Counted from the stretch's first letter, positions 52,070 through 62,206 are shown. The stretch is DNA of 64,000 nucleotides from Draconibacterium mangrovi_A (GCF_037646455.1 NZ_JBBIXN010000004.1:124001-188000); one strand, 5' to 3'. Program-made: numbers and translations. The notes: a model not told the origin generated them from the sequence alone.

Positions 52070-53143
52070 TTAATACTTGTTGTTTTTGCGAAGCCGTGAC
52101 ACCTCTTTTACCATTTTCCCAAATTCTTTTCCCTTCTGCCGTTTTTCATGAACTGTGCTTGAGAAATGTTCCTGTTCGCGTTTCAGCTTCAGGTAGTTGT
52201 TGTACATTTCCTCGGAGAGTGATCCATACTCCACCGCTTTTAACACTGCACAACCTTTTTCGTTTTCGTGCGAGCAGTCGTTAAAACGACAATTCTCAGC
52301 CAGTTCAGCTATTTGGTCGTAGGTTAGTTCGAGACCGCCTTCCTGGTTCGTTATTCCCAGTTCGCGCATTCCCGGAGTGTCGATCACAATGCTTTCATTT
52401 GGAAGAATAATTAGTTCGCGGTGTGTTGTCGTGTGCCTTCCTTTGCTTGTGCTATCGCTTATTTGGCTGGTTTCAAGCATATCATCTTCCAGCAAACAGT
52501 TTATCAGCGTTGATTTTCCAACTCCCGACGAACCTATAAAACAGTATGTTTCATAAGGCTCCATTTTTTCGCGGAGTTGTTCCAATCCGTCGAGGGTAAC
52601 ATTACTTACCACAAATAATGGAACTTTAGCGTTTCTTGCTTTTATCTGATTTTGCAACGCTTCCAGTTCTTCTTTTTCAATCAGGTCGATCTTTGTAAGC
52701 ACGATAACTGGTTCAATTTTTCCTGCATAACATATACTCAGGTACCTCTCCAGTCGGTTCAGGTTGAAGTCATGTCCAACGGCCTGCACAATAAATGCAA
52801 CATCGATGTTAGCGGCGATCAACTGTATTTCGCCTTGTTTGCCAACGGCCTGCCTTTCCAGAAAAGAGTAGCGCGGGAAAACTTTCAGTATAACTGCAGA
52901 ATCTTTATCGATTCGTGTAATTTTCACCCAGTCGCCAACAGCAGGGAAATCAGCTCTTGTTTGCGCAGCATATCTTATATTTCCGGTGATTTCTGCCTGC
53001 AAAGTTCCATCTTCATTTATTATTTGGTAACGCTCCTTATGCTCGGCAGAGACACGTGCCAGTTCCGCCGATTCGATTTCTTCGCCGATCAATTCCTTAA
53101 TTTGACCAGAGTAGCCAAGCTGTTTTAATGTGTTTTTTCCCAT
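52070..53143 (-). CDS. rsgA: Ribosome small subunit-dependent GTPase A
   Basis: RsgA is a late-stage 30S assembly GTPase. The 357-residue protein has an OB-fold (about 20-100), then a circularly permuted GTPase domain: G4 TKIDL before G1 GSSGVGKSTL and G3 DTPGMRELG. The C-terminal zinc site is CRFNDCSHENEKGC. The ATG at 53143 (MGKNTLKQLG) is chosen because the longer frame overlaps the MATE stop. It lies 11 bp downstream of the MATE gene. Confidence 0.95.
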   Translation of the reverse strand: MGKNTLKQLGYSGQIKELIGEEIESAELARVSAEHKERYQIINEDGTLQAEITGNIRYAAQTRADFPAVGDWVKITRIDKDSAVILKVFPRYSFLERQAVGKQGEIQLIAANIDVAFIVQAVGHDFNLNRLERYLSICYAGKIEPVIVLTKIDLIEKEELEALQNQIKARNAKVPLFVVSNVTLDGLEQLREKMEPYETYCFIGSSGVGKSTLINCLLEDDMLETSQISDSTSKGRHTTTHRELIILPNESIVIDTPGMRELGITNQEGGLELTYDQIAELAENCRFNDCSHENEKGCAVLKAVEYGSLSEEMYNNYLKLKREQEHFSSTVHEKRQKGKEFGKMVKEVSRLRKNNKY

Positions 53144-53154
53144 TGTCTTGTAAT

Positions 53155-54594
53155 TTACACTTTTCTTAACTTCCATTTACCTCTTCTGAACAAAATAAAA
53201 GCCAGCAGGGTAAGCAGCGATTCGGCCACAACAATAGCAATGCAGGCGCCCGCAAGTCCCATGTTCAGGGTGATGGCCAAAACATATGCCAGTGGAATTT
53301 CGAAAAGCCAGAAACTAAAAAAGTTGATTTTACTGGGTGTTATGGTGTCGCCGCTGCCGTTAAACGACTGCATCAAAACCATACCCAGTGCATAACTTAA
53401 AAATCCGATGCTGATGATTTGCAGGGCCAAAATTCCGTTGGCTAAAACCGGCCCTTCATCAACAAATAAACCGATCCAGACATCGGGAAGAAAAACGAAC
53501 AAGAGTCCGATCAATCCCATAAAAATCATATTTGAATAACCGGTGATCCAAACCGATTTCTCTGCTTTTAGAGGTTGATTTGCTCCCAGGTTTTGCCCGA
53601 CAAGCGTGGCTGCGGCATTGCTTAATCCCCAGGCCAGCAGCAAGGGGAAAATTATAATCCGGATAGCAATGGTGTAACCGGCAATAACATCAGGGCCAAA
53701 AACGGCTATAATGCGCATCAAAAAAATCCAGCTTGAGGTGGCAATCAGGTTTTGCAGTATACCACCACCTGAAATTTTAAGCAACTTCCACATTACTTCA
53801 AATTTCAGTTTAATGTTATCCCGGTATAATCTAATTCTGTATTTACCGCTCCACAGCAGGTAGAACTGGTAAATCACCGCAATTCCCCTTCCGGTTGTTG
53901 TTGCTATGGCGGCCCCTTTCAAACCCAGTTCAGGGAATGGACCATAGCCAAAAATCAGAAGTGGGTCGAGCACAATATTGATGATGTTGGCCAGCCACAT
54001 CACGCGCATGGAAATGGCTGCATCGCCGGAACTTCGAAATACCGCATTGATAATGAACAGCAACATAATGATCACGTTTCCGCCAAACATGATGGCAGGG
54101 TAGAGGTAACCTTCTTCAACTACCTCGGGTGTTGCTCCCATCAGGCGAAGAAAGTCTTTGGCAAAAAGTACTCCCGGTAAGGCGATAAGTAAAGCTACAA
54201 TGGCTGCCATGGCAATAGCCTGAAAGGCTACTTCGCCGGCTTCTTTCTTTTTCTTTTCTCCGATTCGGCGCGAAACCAGTGCAGTAGTAGCCATGGCGAG
54301 TCCCATGCCAATAGCATATATAATGGTCATCGCTGATTCGGTCAGGCCAACAGTGGCCACGGCATTTGCTCCCAAACGAGATACAAAGAAAATGTCGGCA
54401 ATGGCAAAAACCGATTCCATCAGCATTTCGAGCACCATTGGAATGGCCAGAATAAAAATTGCTTTGCCCATACTGCTGTCAGTGAAATCGCGCTCGGTAC
54501 CGCCAATGGCTTCTTTAACATCCTGCCAAAGGGTTTTATAGTCAATGCTTTTAAGTCGACTGAAAGCCAATAATCCTGTTTTTAGATAAGACAT
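53155..54594 (-). CDS. MATE family efflux transporter (second copy)
   Basis: This 479-residue exporter has about twelve membrane helices and the NorM/DinF-like N-terminus GKAIFILAIPMVLEMLMESV followed by ADIFFVSRLG. A 52-residue upstream extension in frame has no homology and was excluded. It differs clearly from the MATE protein at 719. Substrate unknown. It precedes rsgA by 11 bp. Confidence 0.92.
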   Translation of the reverse strand: MSYLKTGLLAFSRLKSIDYKTLWQDVKEAIGGTERDFTDSSMGKAIFILAIPMVLEMLMESVFAIADIFFVSRLGANAVATVGLTESAMTIIYAIGMGLAMATTALVSRRIGEKKKKEAGEVAFQAIAMAAIVALLIALPGVLFAKDFLRLMGATPEVVEEGYLYPAIMFGGNVIIMLLFIINAVFRSSGDAAISMRVMWLANIINIVLDPLLIFGYGPFPELGLKGAAIATTTGRGIAVIYQFYLLWSGKYRIRLYRDNIKLKFEVMWKLLKISGGGILQNLIATSSWIFLMRIIAVFGPDVIAGYTIAIRIIIFPLLLAWGLSNAAATLVGQNLGANQPLKAEKSVWITGYSNMIFMGLIGLLFVFLPDVWIGLFVDEGPVLANGILALQIISIGFLSYALGMVLMQSFNGSGDTITPSKINFFSFWLFEIPLAYVLAITLNMGLAGACIAIVVAESLLTLLAFILFRRGKWKLRKV

Positions 54595-54734
54595 TTGAAA
54601 ATATGTAGAAAAAATGAATAAATGCTTGAATAATCTCTTTTTTAGCGAATCCGGAGCGGTCGCACATCTATGGCGGTAATTGTAATTGAGATATTCATAT
54701 TCATTTTTCTTTGTGCCAACAAAGATAAAACTGA

Positions 54735-54767
54735 AAAAAATAAAAAGCAACCCTCAAAATTGCTTTT
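54735..54767 (-). terminator. Terminator of the serine dehydratase gene
   Basis: On the minus strand AAAAGCAA pairs with TTGCTTTT (9-nt loop), followed by TATTTTTTT. It lies 60 bp after the sdaA stop. Confidence 0.75.
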
Positions 54768-54826
54768 CACATAAAAAAATATTTTTGATCAGTTGAACTT
54801 CAGTTTGTTGAATCAGAAAAGTTGGA

Positions 54827-56032
54827 TTAACATTTTGGCAAGGCCGTAAATACAGCTAGTCCACCTTCAGAAGTCTCGCGGTATTTACTTTGAATATCAA
54901 TCCCGGTTTTGTACATGGTTTCCACAACTTCATCAAAACTAATCCGGTGCCGACCGTCGGTTAGCAGGGCATAATTGTTGTGCGATACAGCGCGTTCGGC
55001 GGCAAAAGCATTTCGCTCGATGCACGGGATCTGCACCAGTCCGGCAACCGGATCGCAAGTCAATCCGAGGTGGTGTTCCAATCCCATTTCAGCCGAATAT
55101 TCAATTTGCTGAATACTGCCGCCCATCATTTGAGTTGCAGCTCCCGATGCCATGGCACAGGCCGTGCCCACTTCGCCCTGACAACCTACCTCAGCACCCG
55201 AGATGGAAGCGTTGGTTTTTACGATGTTGCCAATTAATCCGGCAGTTGCAAGAGCTCGCAAAATGCCCTTTTTATCGGTTTTATGTACTTTGCTGAAATA
55301 TTTAAGAACAGCCGGAAGTACACCGCAGGCACCACATGTTGGAGCGGCAACGATTTTTCCACCCGAAGCATTTTCTTCGGATACGGCCAAAGCGTATGAA
55401 AACAGCTGTGAACGACGTTTGAAAGGAGTCGCAAAATTCTCGCCTTTTATCTGAAACGATGAAGCTTTACGCGGAAGACGCAAAACGCCGGGCAGGTTAC
55501 CATCGGTTTTTAGCCCGCGTTTAATGCTGGCAGCCATCACTTCCCAAACTTCTTCCAGGTATTCCCAAATGTCGTTGTTCTCGTATTCTACAACGTATTC
55601 CCAAAATTGTTTTTCGTTTCTCCGGCACCATTCCAGGATGTCGTCCATTTTATGGCGCTCGTAAATATCAACCGTTTCCGAGCTTGTAATATCATCTATA
55701 ATTGTTCCTCCGCCAACGCTGTAACAGGTCCATTCATCCAGAATAGTATCATTTGAATCATATGCTGTAAACTTCATGGCATTCGGGTGACGGGGCAGAA
55801 ATGTTTTGGGCTCCCAGATGATCCGGTTATTTTTCCCGGCAAATGTCTGTTCGATTACAAAATCGGTGAGGTGGCCTTTTCCTGTGGCTGCCAAACTACC
55901 ATAAAACACTGTTTCATAGCGACCGGCTTCAGGATTTTTCTCCAAAAACTTAATAGCCGCTTTTTTAGGGCCCATGGTGTGGCTGCTCGATGGTCCGTGA
56001 CCAATTTTATATACTTCTTTTATCGATTCCAT
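54827..56032 (-). CDS. sdaA: L-serine ammonia-lyase (iron-sulfur type)
   Basis: The 401-residue single-chain enzyme converts L-serine to pyruvate and ammonia with an oxygen-labile 4Fe-4S cluster. The N-terminal beta domain has IGHGPSSSHTMGP. The C-terminal alpha domain has APTCGACGVLPAVL and TCDPVAGLVQIPCIERN, holding the cluster cysteines. The fused arrangement matches E. coli SdaA. Confidence 0.95.
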   Translation of the reverse strand: MESIKEVYKIGHGPSSSHTMGPKKAAIKFLEKNPEAGRYETVFYGSLAATGKGHLTDFVIEQTFAGKNNRIIWEPKTFLPRHPNAMKFTAYDSNDTILDEWTCYSVGGGTIIDDITSSETVDIYERHKMDDILEWCRRNEKQFWEYVVEYENNDIWEYLEEVWEVMAASIKRGLKTDGNLPGVLRLPRKASSFQIKGENFATPFKRRSQLFSYALAVSEENASGGKIVAAPTCGACGVLPAVLKYFSKVHKTDKKGILRALATAGLIGNIVKTNASISGAEVGCQGEVGTACAMASGAATQMMGGSIQQIEYSAEMGLEHHLGLTCDPVAGLVQIPCIERNAFAAERAVSHNNYALLTDGRHRISFDEVVETMYKTGIDIQSKYRETSEGGLAVFTALPKC

Positions 56033-56126
56033 TCCTTCTTAAATAATCCTTCAAATGAAAAACAGAAAATCGGGATTCACAATGACTTTAGCATTAATTT
56101 TTATTGAATTTAAAGCGAAGTTTTTG

Positions 56127-56636
56127 TTAGTCGTGCCCGAGGAGATTTTTATAAAGTTGGAAGTTCTGATCGTCGAATACGCAGAAAACCACTTCTTTGA
56201 TTGAAGGCGCCTGAGAGAGAAATTCCTGAACGGTTTCAACGGCAATTTTTGCAGCTTCGTCTTTTGGATAACCATAAACTCCGGTACTTATATTCGGAAA
56301 AGCAATGGTTTTAACTCCGTTATCAACGGCTACCTGCAAACTACGCTTATAACAGGATTCCAGTTTCCCGGCTTCGTTGTAACGGCCACCGTTGTATACG
56401 GGACCGACCGTATGAATCACAAAATCAGCCGGAAGTTGATAGCCTTTGGTAATTTTCGCATCACCCGTTTCACAGCCGTTCAGAGTTCGGCATTCTTCGA
56501 GTAATTCTTTTCCTGCCGCCCGGTGAATGGCTCCGTCGACACCTCCGCCACCCAATAATGATTTGTTGGCAGCGTTTACAATGGCATCAACTTCCAGTTT
56601 TGTGATGTCGCCCCGATGCAGTGTAATTTTTCCCAT
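56127..56636 (-). CDS. Macro-domain ADP-ribose deacylase (YmdB-like)
   Basis: This 169-residue macro domain binds ADP-ribose. The signatures are VNAANKSLLGGGGVDGAI near residues 20-40, TVGPVYNGG, and AFPNISTGVYGYPKD. YmdB-type members remove the acetyl group from O-acetyl-ADP-ribose or mono-ADP-ribose from proteins. It is 20 bp downstream of the amidohydrolase gene in the same operon. Confidence 0.93.
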   Translation of the reverse strand: MGKITLHRGDITKLEVDAIVNAANKSLLGGGGVDGAIHRAAGKELLEECRTLNGCETGDAKITKGYQLPADFVIHTVGPVYNGGRYNEAGKLESCYKRSLQVAVDNGVKTIAFPNISTGVYGYPKDEAAKIAVETVQEFLSQAPSIKEVVFCVFDDQNFQLYKNLLGHD

Positions 56637-56656
56637 TTAGTCGCTTTACTTTCGTA

Positions 56657-58231
56657 TTATTCAAAGTTAAGAAACCGTTTGGGATTGTCGATAGCTATAA
56701 TATCAAAGTCTTCATCGAAAGCAGCTTTAAAATCATCAAAATATTGTTGTAACGAAGGACCAAAGAACTGGGTGAGGTAGTAATCGGAACCGTACAATAT
56801 CTTCGATTTTTCGTATGCGTTGAGTTGGTCGAAGAAGTTATGCTTAAATGTTTTGAGTTCTTCTTTAATTGAGAATGTAAGTTTTTGTGTTTCGGGCGAT
56901 TCAATCAGTGTTCCTTCAGAGAAACAGGACAGATCGGTGTAAGCATTCGGATAATTCGGATTTTTAACCAAATCGAAAATGGCTTTTGCCCAGTTGTCAA
57001 TTAATTTTGCTCGATACAGCGCATTCCATGTTTTTGCCCGTTCCGAAATAGTCATGTTCTCCCGCAAATACATGTAGCCTTTCTTTTCGGTATATGCAGC
57101 CCTTAAAACCTCTTTATCTTCGACTGATAAGTGCATGATTTCGTTTTCAAAAAGATCCGCATCTGCCTTTTTATACTTGATATCGTAATTCACATATTCC
57201 ATAATTTGTCCGCTGCCGCCAAAATGTGCAAGGTTGAGAACCAGGTTTGGATATTTCTGCAGCACCAATTCCCAGAGTTGCGGGTGGTTTAATTTTTTTG
57301 CCCGTTCCTGAATTGCTTCGCTCACGTGACGACTAAAAAAACGATTATCAAAACGAATTGGTTTTTGGGGTCGGACAATGTTTTCGTTCAGCAGCACATC
57401 ACCGCGAACATTAAGTACCGTTGAGAAACAGGCAAATCCCGCATCTGAGTTGTGCACGGTGATTGGTATTTTATGGCGCTCGCAAATGCCATAAACACCT
57501 TCCTGATCGTCGGTTCCCATCAACACGGGATCGGTTGGAGAAAAGCCGGCTGGTGCATAGAGTTTTACTCCGTAGAACAAGGCATCGTCAGCTAGAATTT
57601 TCTGTTTGATAGCTTCAACAGTATTGGTATGTCCCTTATATTCGCGTCGCGGATCGATGCCAAAAAACGGTTTTATGGTTTCGTATTTTTGCGAGAGGTA
57701 TTCCAGATCGGCTACTTGCTGAGCATAGTTGGCGTTATCAAAAATTTCTACCTCTTCATCCGATTTTACCTTAAAGTTTTTCTGGAACTTTTTTACCTGT
57801 TTTTGCACTTGGTCGATGGCTTCTGCCAGCTCGTCGTTATCGTATTTGTTGCGGGCAATGTGTTCAACCACCGGCAGAACAACTGCGCGCAATAGCCAAA
57901 ATACACTCTTAATTCTTCGGCGATAGCGCTTATTGTGGTTCTCGTCATCGTCGTTATCATCGGCATAAGTCAGGTCGAACATAAGCGGGGTGGTTACCAC
58001 CTGTCCCTGATAAACTTTGTCCTGTGCCTTGAACACATCCTCGCTCGATTCCTGCGTAACTTCGGTAAGTATGTGCGTAATCTCGTCGATTTTATACTTC
58101 AGGGCCGCACCCGACAGATCTTTCTCCAAAAGATCGCGGATTGAAAGCAGTGATTGAACTACATTTACCAGTTTTCGGATGATAACATCTTTATTAAAAA
58201 TATGGCAGTGAATGTCGTAATACGTCTTCAT
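56657..58231 (-). CDS. Amidohydrolase-superfamily protein with large helical insertion
   Basis: This 524-residue TIM-barrel hydrolase carries metal motifs DIHCHIF (5-11), the lysine segment YGVKLYAPAG, ITVHNSDAGF, LNLAHFGGSGQ and the catalytic aspartate LYGSDYYL. A long insertion (about 20-185) is charged and helical, including TYADDNDDDENHNKRYRRR. It resembles Amidohydrolase_2 family proteins but I do not know the substrate. It is next to the macro-domain gene. Confidence 0.8.
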   Translation of the reverse strand: MKTYYDIHCHIFNKDVIIRKLVNVVQSLLSIRDLLEKDLSGAALKYKIDEITHILTEVTQESSEDVFKAQDKVYQGQVVTTPLMFDLTYADDNDDDENHNKRYRRRIKSVFWLLRAVVLPVVEHIARNKYDNDELAEAIDQVQKQVKKFQKNFKVKSDEEVEIFDNANYAQQVADLEYLSQKYETIKPFFGIDPRREYKGHTNTVEAIKQKILADDALFYGVKLYAPAGFSPTDPVLMGTDDQEGVYGICERHKIPITVHNSDAGFACFSTVLNVRGDVLLNENIVRPQKPIRFDNRFFSRHVSEAIQERAKKLNHPQLWELVLQKYPNLVLNLAHFGGSGQIMEYVNYDIKYKKADADLFENEIMHLSVEDKEVLRAAYTEKKGYMYLRENMTISERAKTWNALYRAKLIDNWAKAIFDLVKNPNYPNAYTDLSCFSEGTLIESPETQKLTFSIKEELKTFKHNFFDQLNAYEKSKILYGSDYYLTQFFGPSLQQYFDDFKAAFDEDFDIIAIDNPKRFLNFE

Positions 58232-58310
58232 GTAATTTTGTTTAATAGATTTGAGGATACAAATTACAGAAAATGAAGCGAATAGTCAATAGCAGAGTTT
58301 TAACTCTTGT

Positions 58311-59015
58311 TTATCGGTACTGCGGATATTCAATTCGTTCGGTGATCCTGTCGGCTACTTTTTTGGCCAGTTGGCGATAACCATCCTCGGTGAAATGTAC
58401 GTTGTCAGGGATCTGTATTTCATCTAAACGAGGCTCGGCAAAGGTATAAAGGTCGTTTATGCCGATGTTGTTTTTGTTCATGATCTTGATGGCTACGCGG
58501 TTATATTTCTCCGACATTCCCGGATCGCGAAGAGGATTGCTTACCGTATCGGGATAGGGGGTAGTGGTGGCAAAAATTAAATCAGCCCCGGTCTGTTTTA
58601 GTTCCTCCACTATTTTTTTGAGGTTTTTCTTGTATTGTTTCAAATCTGCCTGTAAAGGGTCTTCAGCATTATCACTGTTCTCGCCGGTTATTGAATCAAC
58701 ATGTTTTAGGTCGTGCAGACCAAAATTAAAATGAATAAGATCCCATTTCGTGTCACCGATCCACCGCCTGATGTTTGCGACCCCATTATTAGTGCCTTGA
58801 CAATTTTCAGCTCTGCCATTTGCCAACATCGGGCGTGAAACAACGGCCAGATGTTTCAAAAGGTCCTGAACAAAAGGTGTGTAGCCGATTGATATAGAAT
58901 CGCCCAGTAACAATACCTTTTTTAACTGGTCGGGTTTCGAATAGATTAATTTTGGATAAAAAATCACCGGCGCAAAAAGCAGCGACGTTTTAATAAAATG
59001 GCGTCTGCAGTTCAT
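58311..59015 (-). CDS. SGNH/GDSL hydrolase
   Basis: This 234-residue exported esterase has a twin-arginine-like start (NCRRHFIKTSLLFAP), then the SGNH blocks: LLGDSISIGYTPF (nucleophile serine), NFGLHDLK (block III, here H in the GxND position), and the catalytic D/H pair in QIPDNVHFTEDG. Substrate is unknown. Block III differs from the canonical GxND. Confidence 0.87.
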   Translation of the reverse strand: MNCRRHFIKTSLLFAPVIFYPKLIYSKPDQLKKVLLLGDSISIGYTPFVQDLLKHLAVVSRPMLANGRAENCQGTNNGVANIRRWIGDTKWDLIHFNFGLHDLKHVDSITGENSDNAEDPLQADLKQYKKNLKKIVEELKQTGADLIFATTTPYPDTVSNPLRDPGMSEKYNRVAIKIMNKNNIGINDLYTFAEPRLDEIQIPDNVHFTEDGYRQLAKKVADRITERIEYPQYR

Positions 59016-59142
59016 GTTGATTTGTTTTATTGCCTGACGCTAAATTATTGTTTTTTTAGTGTGAATTCAAGACAATTGCAGCTATTTTCAATTTGAAGGA
59101 AGAACTAATCAATGCAATTTAGGTAGAAATGGAAAGCGACAA

Positions 59143-59658
59143 TTATTCAACAAGCGGCTTTATGTCGTATACTTTAACACCTATAATCAAAGATTCGTAA
59201 GGGCCGATCAGTGGTGGTTGCCCAAAATCACCATAAGCCAATCGCGAAGGAATAATAAACTCAAATTCACTTCCTTTTTTCATTATTGCAAGTCCATCAG
59301 TTAAACCCTGCATAAGCGTTTGTTGCATGTACACAAATTCCCATTCTCCATCTTCATATCGATCTTCAGAGGTATCGAAAAGCATGCCATTGGTCAGGTA
59401 GGCCTCGTATCCAATGGTAATGGTATCATAAGGTGCTATAAACGGACCGCTTCCCTGCTTGTGGATGACGTAGTAAACTCCCGATTCGGTTGTGTCCACA
59501 TCGATGCCCTGAGATTCCATATTTAAGATCAACTGGTTAAGTTCAACCAGTTCTTCTTCCTGAGTCCTGTCAGATGTTGTTCCGTCAACACAAGAGCCCA
59601 TGAAAAGAATAATAGGAAGAACCAACAGAACGGAAAAATTTTTAAGAATATTTATCAT
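59143..59658 (-). CDS. FKBP-type peptidyl-prolyl isomerase, lipoprotein
   Basis: The 171-residue lipoprotein has a lipobox (ILFMGSC, cysteine at about 23), a short linker, and an FKBP domain (about 60-170) with GYEAYLTNGMLFDTS, GLAIMKKGSEFEFIIPSRLA and YGDFG. It resembles GldI-type periplasmic isomerases that help outer-membrane or gliding proteins fold. Confidence 0.9.
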   Translation of the reverse strand: MINILKNFSVLLVLPIILFMGSCVDGTTSDRTQEEELVELNQLILNMESQGIDVDTTESGVYYVIHKQGSGPFIAPYDTITIGYEAYLTNGMLFDTSEDRYEDGEWEFVYMQQTLMQGLTDGLAIMKKGSEFEFIIPSRLAYGDFGQPPLIGPYESLIIGVKVYDIKPLVE

Positions 59659-60166
59659 GATTGATTACGCTTTAAAAAACGGGGCGAAGTTATTTTTTTA
59701 GAGGAAGTTAGCAAAATGTTTTATGAAATTTTAAGTCTTTAAAAAGTAAAATCCCGGCGTCCACTCCGGGATTTAATACTTTGTAATGTTGTGTCTTTCG
59801 ACTTCCAATCGGGTTTGTGCTACAAATATAATTGAATATTGCAAGTGTTAGAGCTTTCGGGAGCTGATATTTCTCACTACAAAAGTCGGGATAAAATACA
59901 GATATTATTTTGTATGCTTGTAATATGCAGTAATACAATGTGTTGTGGTTCGGGGATTTGAAATAATGTTTATTGTACAATACACAAAAAAGATTTAATC
60001 CGAATAAAGCAGGAAGTCTACAGTAAGTATGTATAAATATACTTCGATATCTCATAAATATTACCTATCGGATTCAAAGGCCACTTTACAAACTATTCAT
60101 ACATATTATTGTTTTTCTTGTAATAACAAAATAGTATCACATTAAAGTATCTGAAAGGCCGACGAA
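59659..60166. other. Non-coding stretch upstream of the FKBP and DUF255 genes
   Basis: About 500 bp with no convincing protein gene. A 115-codon minus-strand frame (59708-60055) reads across the small-RNA-like element and is judged spurious. The stretch should hold the DUF255 promoter, which I could not assign. Confidence 0.6.
59738..59830 (-). ncRNA. Candidate small RNA upstream of the FKBP gene
   Basis: On the minus strand the box TATATTTG (59823-59830) precedes about 80 nt that begin near ACAAACCCGATTGGAAGTCG and end in a terminator hairpin AAATCCCGG/CCGGGATTT followed by TACTTTTT. No reading frame fits. It could be an independent small RNA or an attenuated leader. Confidence 0.4.
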
Positions 60167-62206
60167 ATGACATTTCATCTAAATGACAAAACAGGTCAAA
60201 CCAACGAATTGATCAATTCTACTTCTCCGTATTTGTTGCAGCACGCTCACAATCCGGTGAACTGGCAGCCCTGGAGCGAGGCAGCCCTTAAAGAAGCTGA
60301 ACGTGATGGAAAATTGGTACTTATAAGTATAGGTTATGCGGCCTGTCATTGGTGTCATGTAATGGAACACGAAAGTTTTGAGGATGTTGAAGTAGCGCAG
60401 GTAATGAATGATAAATACGTATGCATTAAAGTGGACCGGGAAGAACGACCGGATATCGATCATTACTATATGAGTGCCGTTCAGTTGATGATGCGACAGG
60501 GTGGATGGCCGCTAAATGTGGTTGTATTGCCAAACGGACAACCCATTTGGGGCGGAACCTTTTTCTCGAAAGAAACCTGGATGAACAGCCTGAATGCAGT
60601 ATTTGACTATTACAAAAAGGAGCCTGAAAAAACACAACAATATGCACGTGAATTGCAGGAAGGAATTGAAAACATTTCGCTGGGAATTGAGGTGGAGGAA
60701 AATATTGCTGTTGATCGCTCACTGATTGAAACCGGTTTAGAAAACTGGAAATCGATCTTTGATTTGAAAGAGGGTGGAAAAAACGGTGCACCGAAATTTC
60801 CGATGCCCGTAAACCTCGATTTCCTGCTGTATTTTGGATTTATAAAAAACGACGACAAGGCGCTTGATTTTGTGCGAATCACGCTCGAAAAAATGGCCCG
60901 TGGAGGTATTTACGATCATGTTGGAGGTGGCTTTGCAAGGTATTCGGTCGACGACAAATGGAAGGTTCCGCATTTCGAGAAAATGTTATACGATAACGGG
61001 CAACTGCTTAGCATCTATTCGAAAGCCTATCAGCACTTTAAGAATCAGGAGTTTAAATGTGTGGTTTACGAGATCGTCGATTTCCTCGAGCGTGAAATGA
61101 TGGACGAGACAGGTGCTTTTTATTCTTCGCTCGATGCAGACAGCGAAGGAGAAGAAGGCAAATTTTACGTGTGGCAAAAAAGTGAATTGAAAAAAGTGAT
61201 CGATGAAGATTACCCGCTTTTTGCTGAATACTACAACATTAACGAGAAAGGTTTCTGGGAAGATGGCAAGTTCATTTTATTGCGCGACAGGAGCAATGAA
61301 GATTTTGCAAATTTGCATGAATTGAGCGAGCACCACCTGCATTTAATGGTGGGCAATTGGAAATATAAATTGTTAAAGCAAAGGAGCAACAGAGAACGTC
61401 CCGGGCTGGATGATAAAACTCTTACCTCCTGGAATGCTTTGGTTATTACCGGTTTGGTAGATGCTTACAAAGCTTTTAATGACGATCATTTCCTTCGATT
61501 GGCCCAAAAGAATGCTGACTTTTTGGTGGAGAACCAGGTGAATAAATCGGGTCAGGTGTATCACAACTGGAAAAAAGGCAGGAGTACGATAAAAGGATTT
61601 TTAGAAGATTATTCCCTGTTAATTCAGGCATTTCTGGCTCTTTTCGAAACTACCGGCGATGAAAAATGGATGAAACAAGTTGTTCGAATGAACGACTATG
61701 TATTCGATCATTTTTACGATGAGAAGAAAGGATTATTTTACTTTTCCGAAAAAAATACGGGATCGGCGGTTGCCAATCATTTTCAAAAAGAAGACAATGT
61801 TATTCCTGCCGCCAATTCAGTGATGGCAAATAATCTGCATCGCTTGTACCTGATACAGGGGCGACCGGATTATTTGACTGCGGTAAAAAAAATGCTTCAG
61901 CATATAACTCTTCATTTTACCAAATATCCGATGGCTTACGCCAACTGGGGAAATGTGATGCTCAAACTCACTGAGCCTTATTTTGAGGTGGTGGTGTGCG
62001 GTATCAATTCAAATCTGCTGCTTGCAGAACTAAAGGATGGCTATCAACCCCATATACTTTGGGCGCAAACGAACCGTGAAAGTAAAATTCCGCTGCTTAA
62101 AAATCGTTTTGTTTTGGGCGACGATCTTATTTATGTGTGTCACGAAGGCAAATGTAACCTACCGACGCGCTCAACCAAAGAAGCCCGAAAGCTGATTCGA
62201 TCATGA
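60167..62206 (+). CDS. Thioredoxin-like DUF255 protein (YyaL/SSP411 type)
   Basis: This 679-residue protein has an N-terminal thioredoxin-like domain with HAHNPVNWQPWS and the CHWCHVM motif (about residues 62-68). A six-hairpin glycosidase-like domain follows (about 190-560), and a further C-terminal helical part. The family is widespread (human SPATA20) and of unknown enzymatic function. It overlaps the FAD oxidase by 4 bp. Confidence 0.93.
   Translation: MTFHLNDKTGQTNELINSTSPYLLQHAHNPVNWQPWSEAALKEAERDGKLVLISIGYAACHWCHVMEHESFEDVEVAQVMNDKYVCIKVDREERPDIDHYYMSAVQLMMRQGGWPLNVVVLPNGQPIWGGTFFSKETWMNSLNAVFDYYKKEPEKTQQYARELQEGIENISLGIEVEENIAVDRSLIETGLENWKSIFDLKEGGKNGAPKFPMPVNLDFLLYFGFIKNDDKALDFVRITLEKMARGGIYDHVGGGFARYSVDDKWKVPHFEKMLYDNGQLLSIYSKAYQHFKNQEFKCVVYEIVDFLEREMMDETGAFYSSLDADSEGEEGKFYVWQKSELKKVIDEDYPLFAEYYNINEKGFWEDGKFILLRDRSNEDFANLHELSEHHLHLMVGNWKYKLLKQRSNRERPGLDDKTLTSWNALVITGLVDAYKAFNDDHFLRLAQKNADFLVENQVNKSGQVYHNWKKGRSTIKGFLEDYSLLIQAFLALFETTGDEKWMKQVVRMNDYVFDHFYDEKKGLFYFSEKNTGSAVANHFQKEDNVIPAANSVMANNLHRLYLIQGRPDYLTAVKKMLQHITLHFTKYPMAYANWGNVMLKLTEPYFEVVVCGINSNLLLAELKDGYQPHILWAQTNRESKIPLLKNRFVLGDDLIYVCHEGKCNLPTRSTKEARKLIRS

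Noticed and set aside
59708..60055. 115-codon minus-strand frame
   Set aside because: Passes through a terminator hairpin and a promoter-like box and has no coding character; better explained as a small RNA region.
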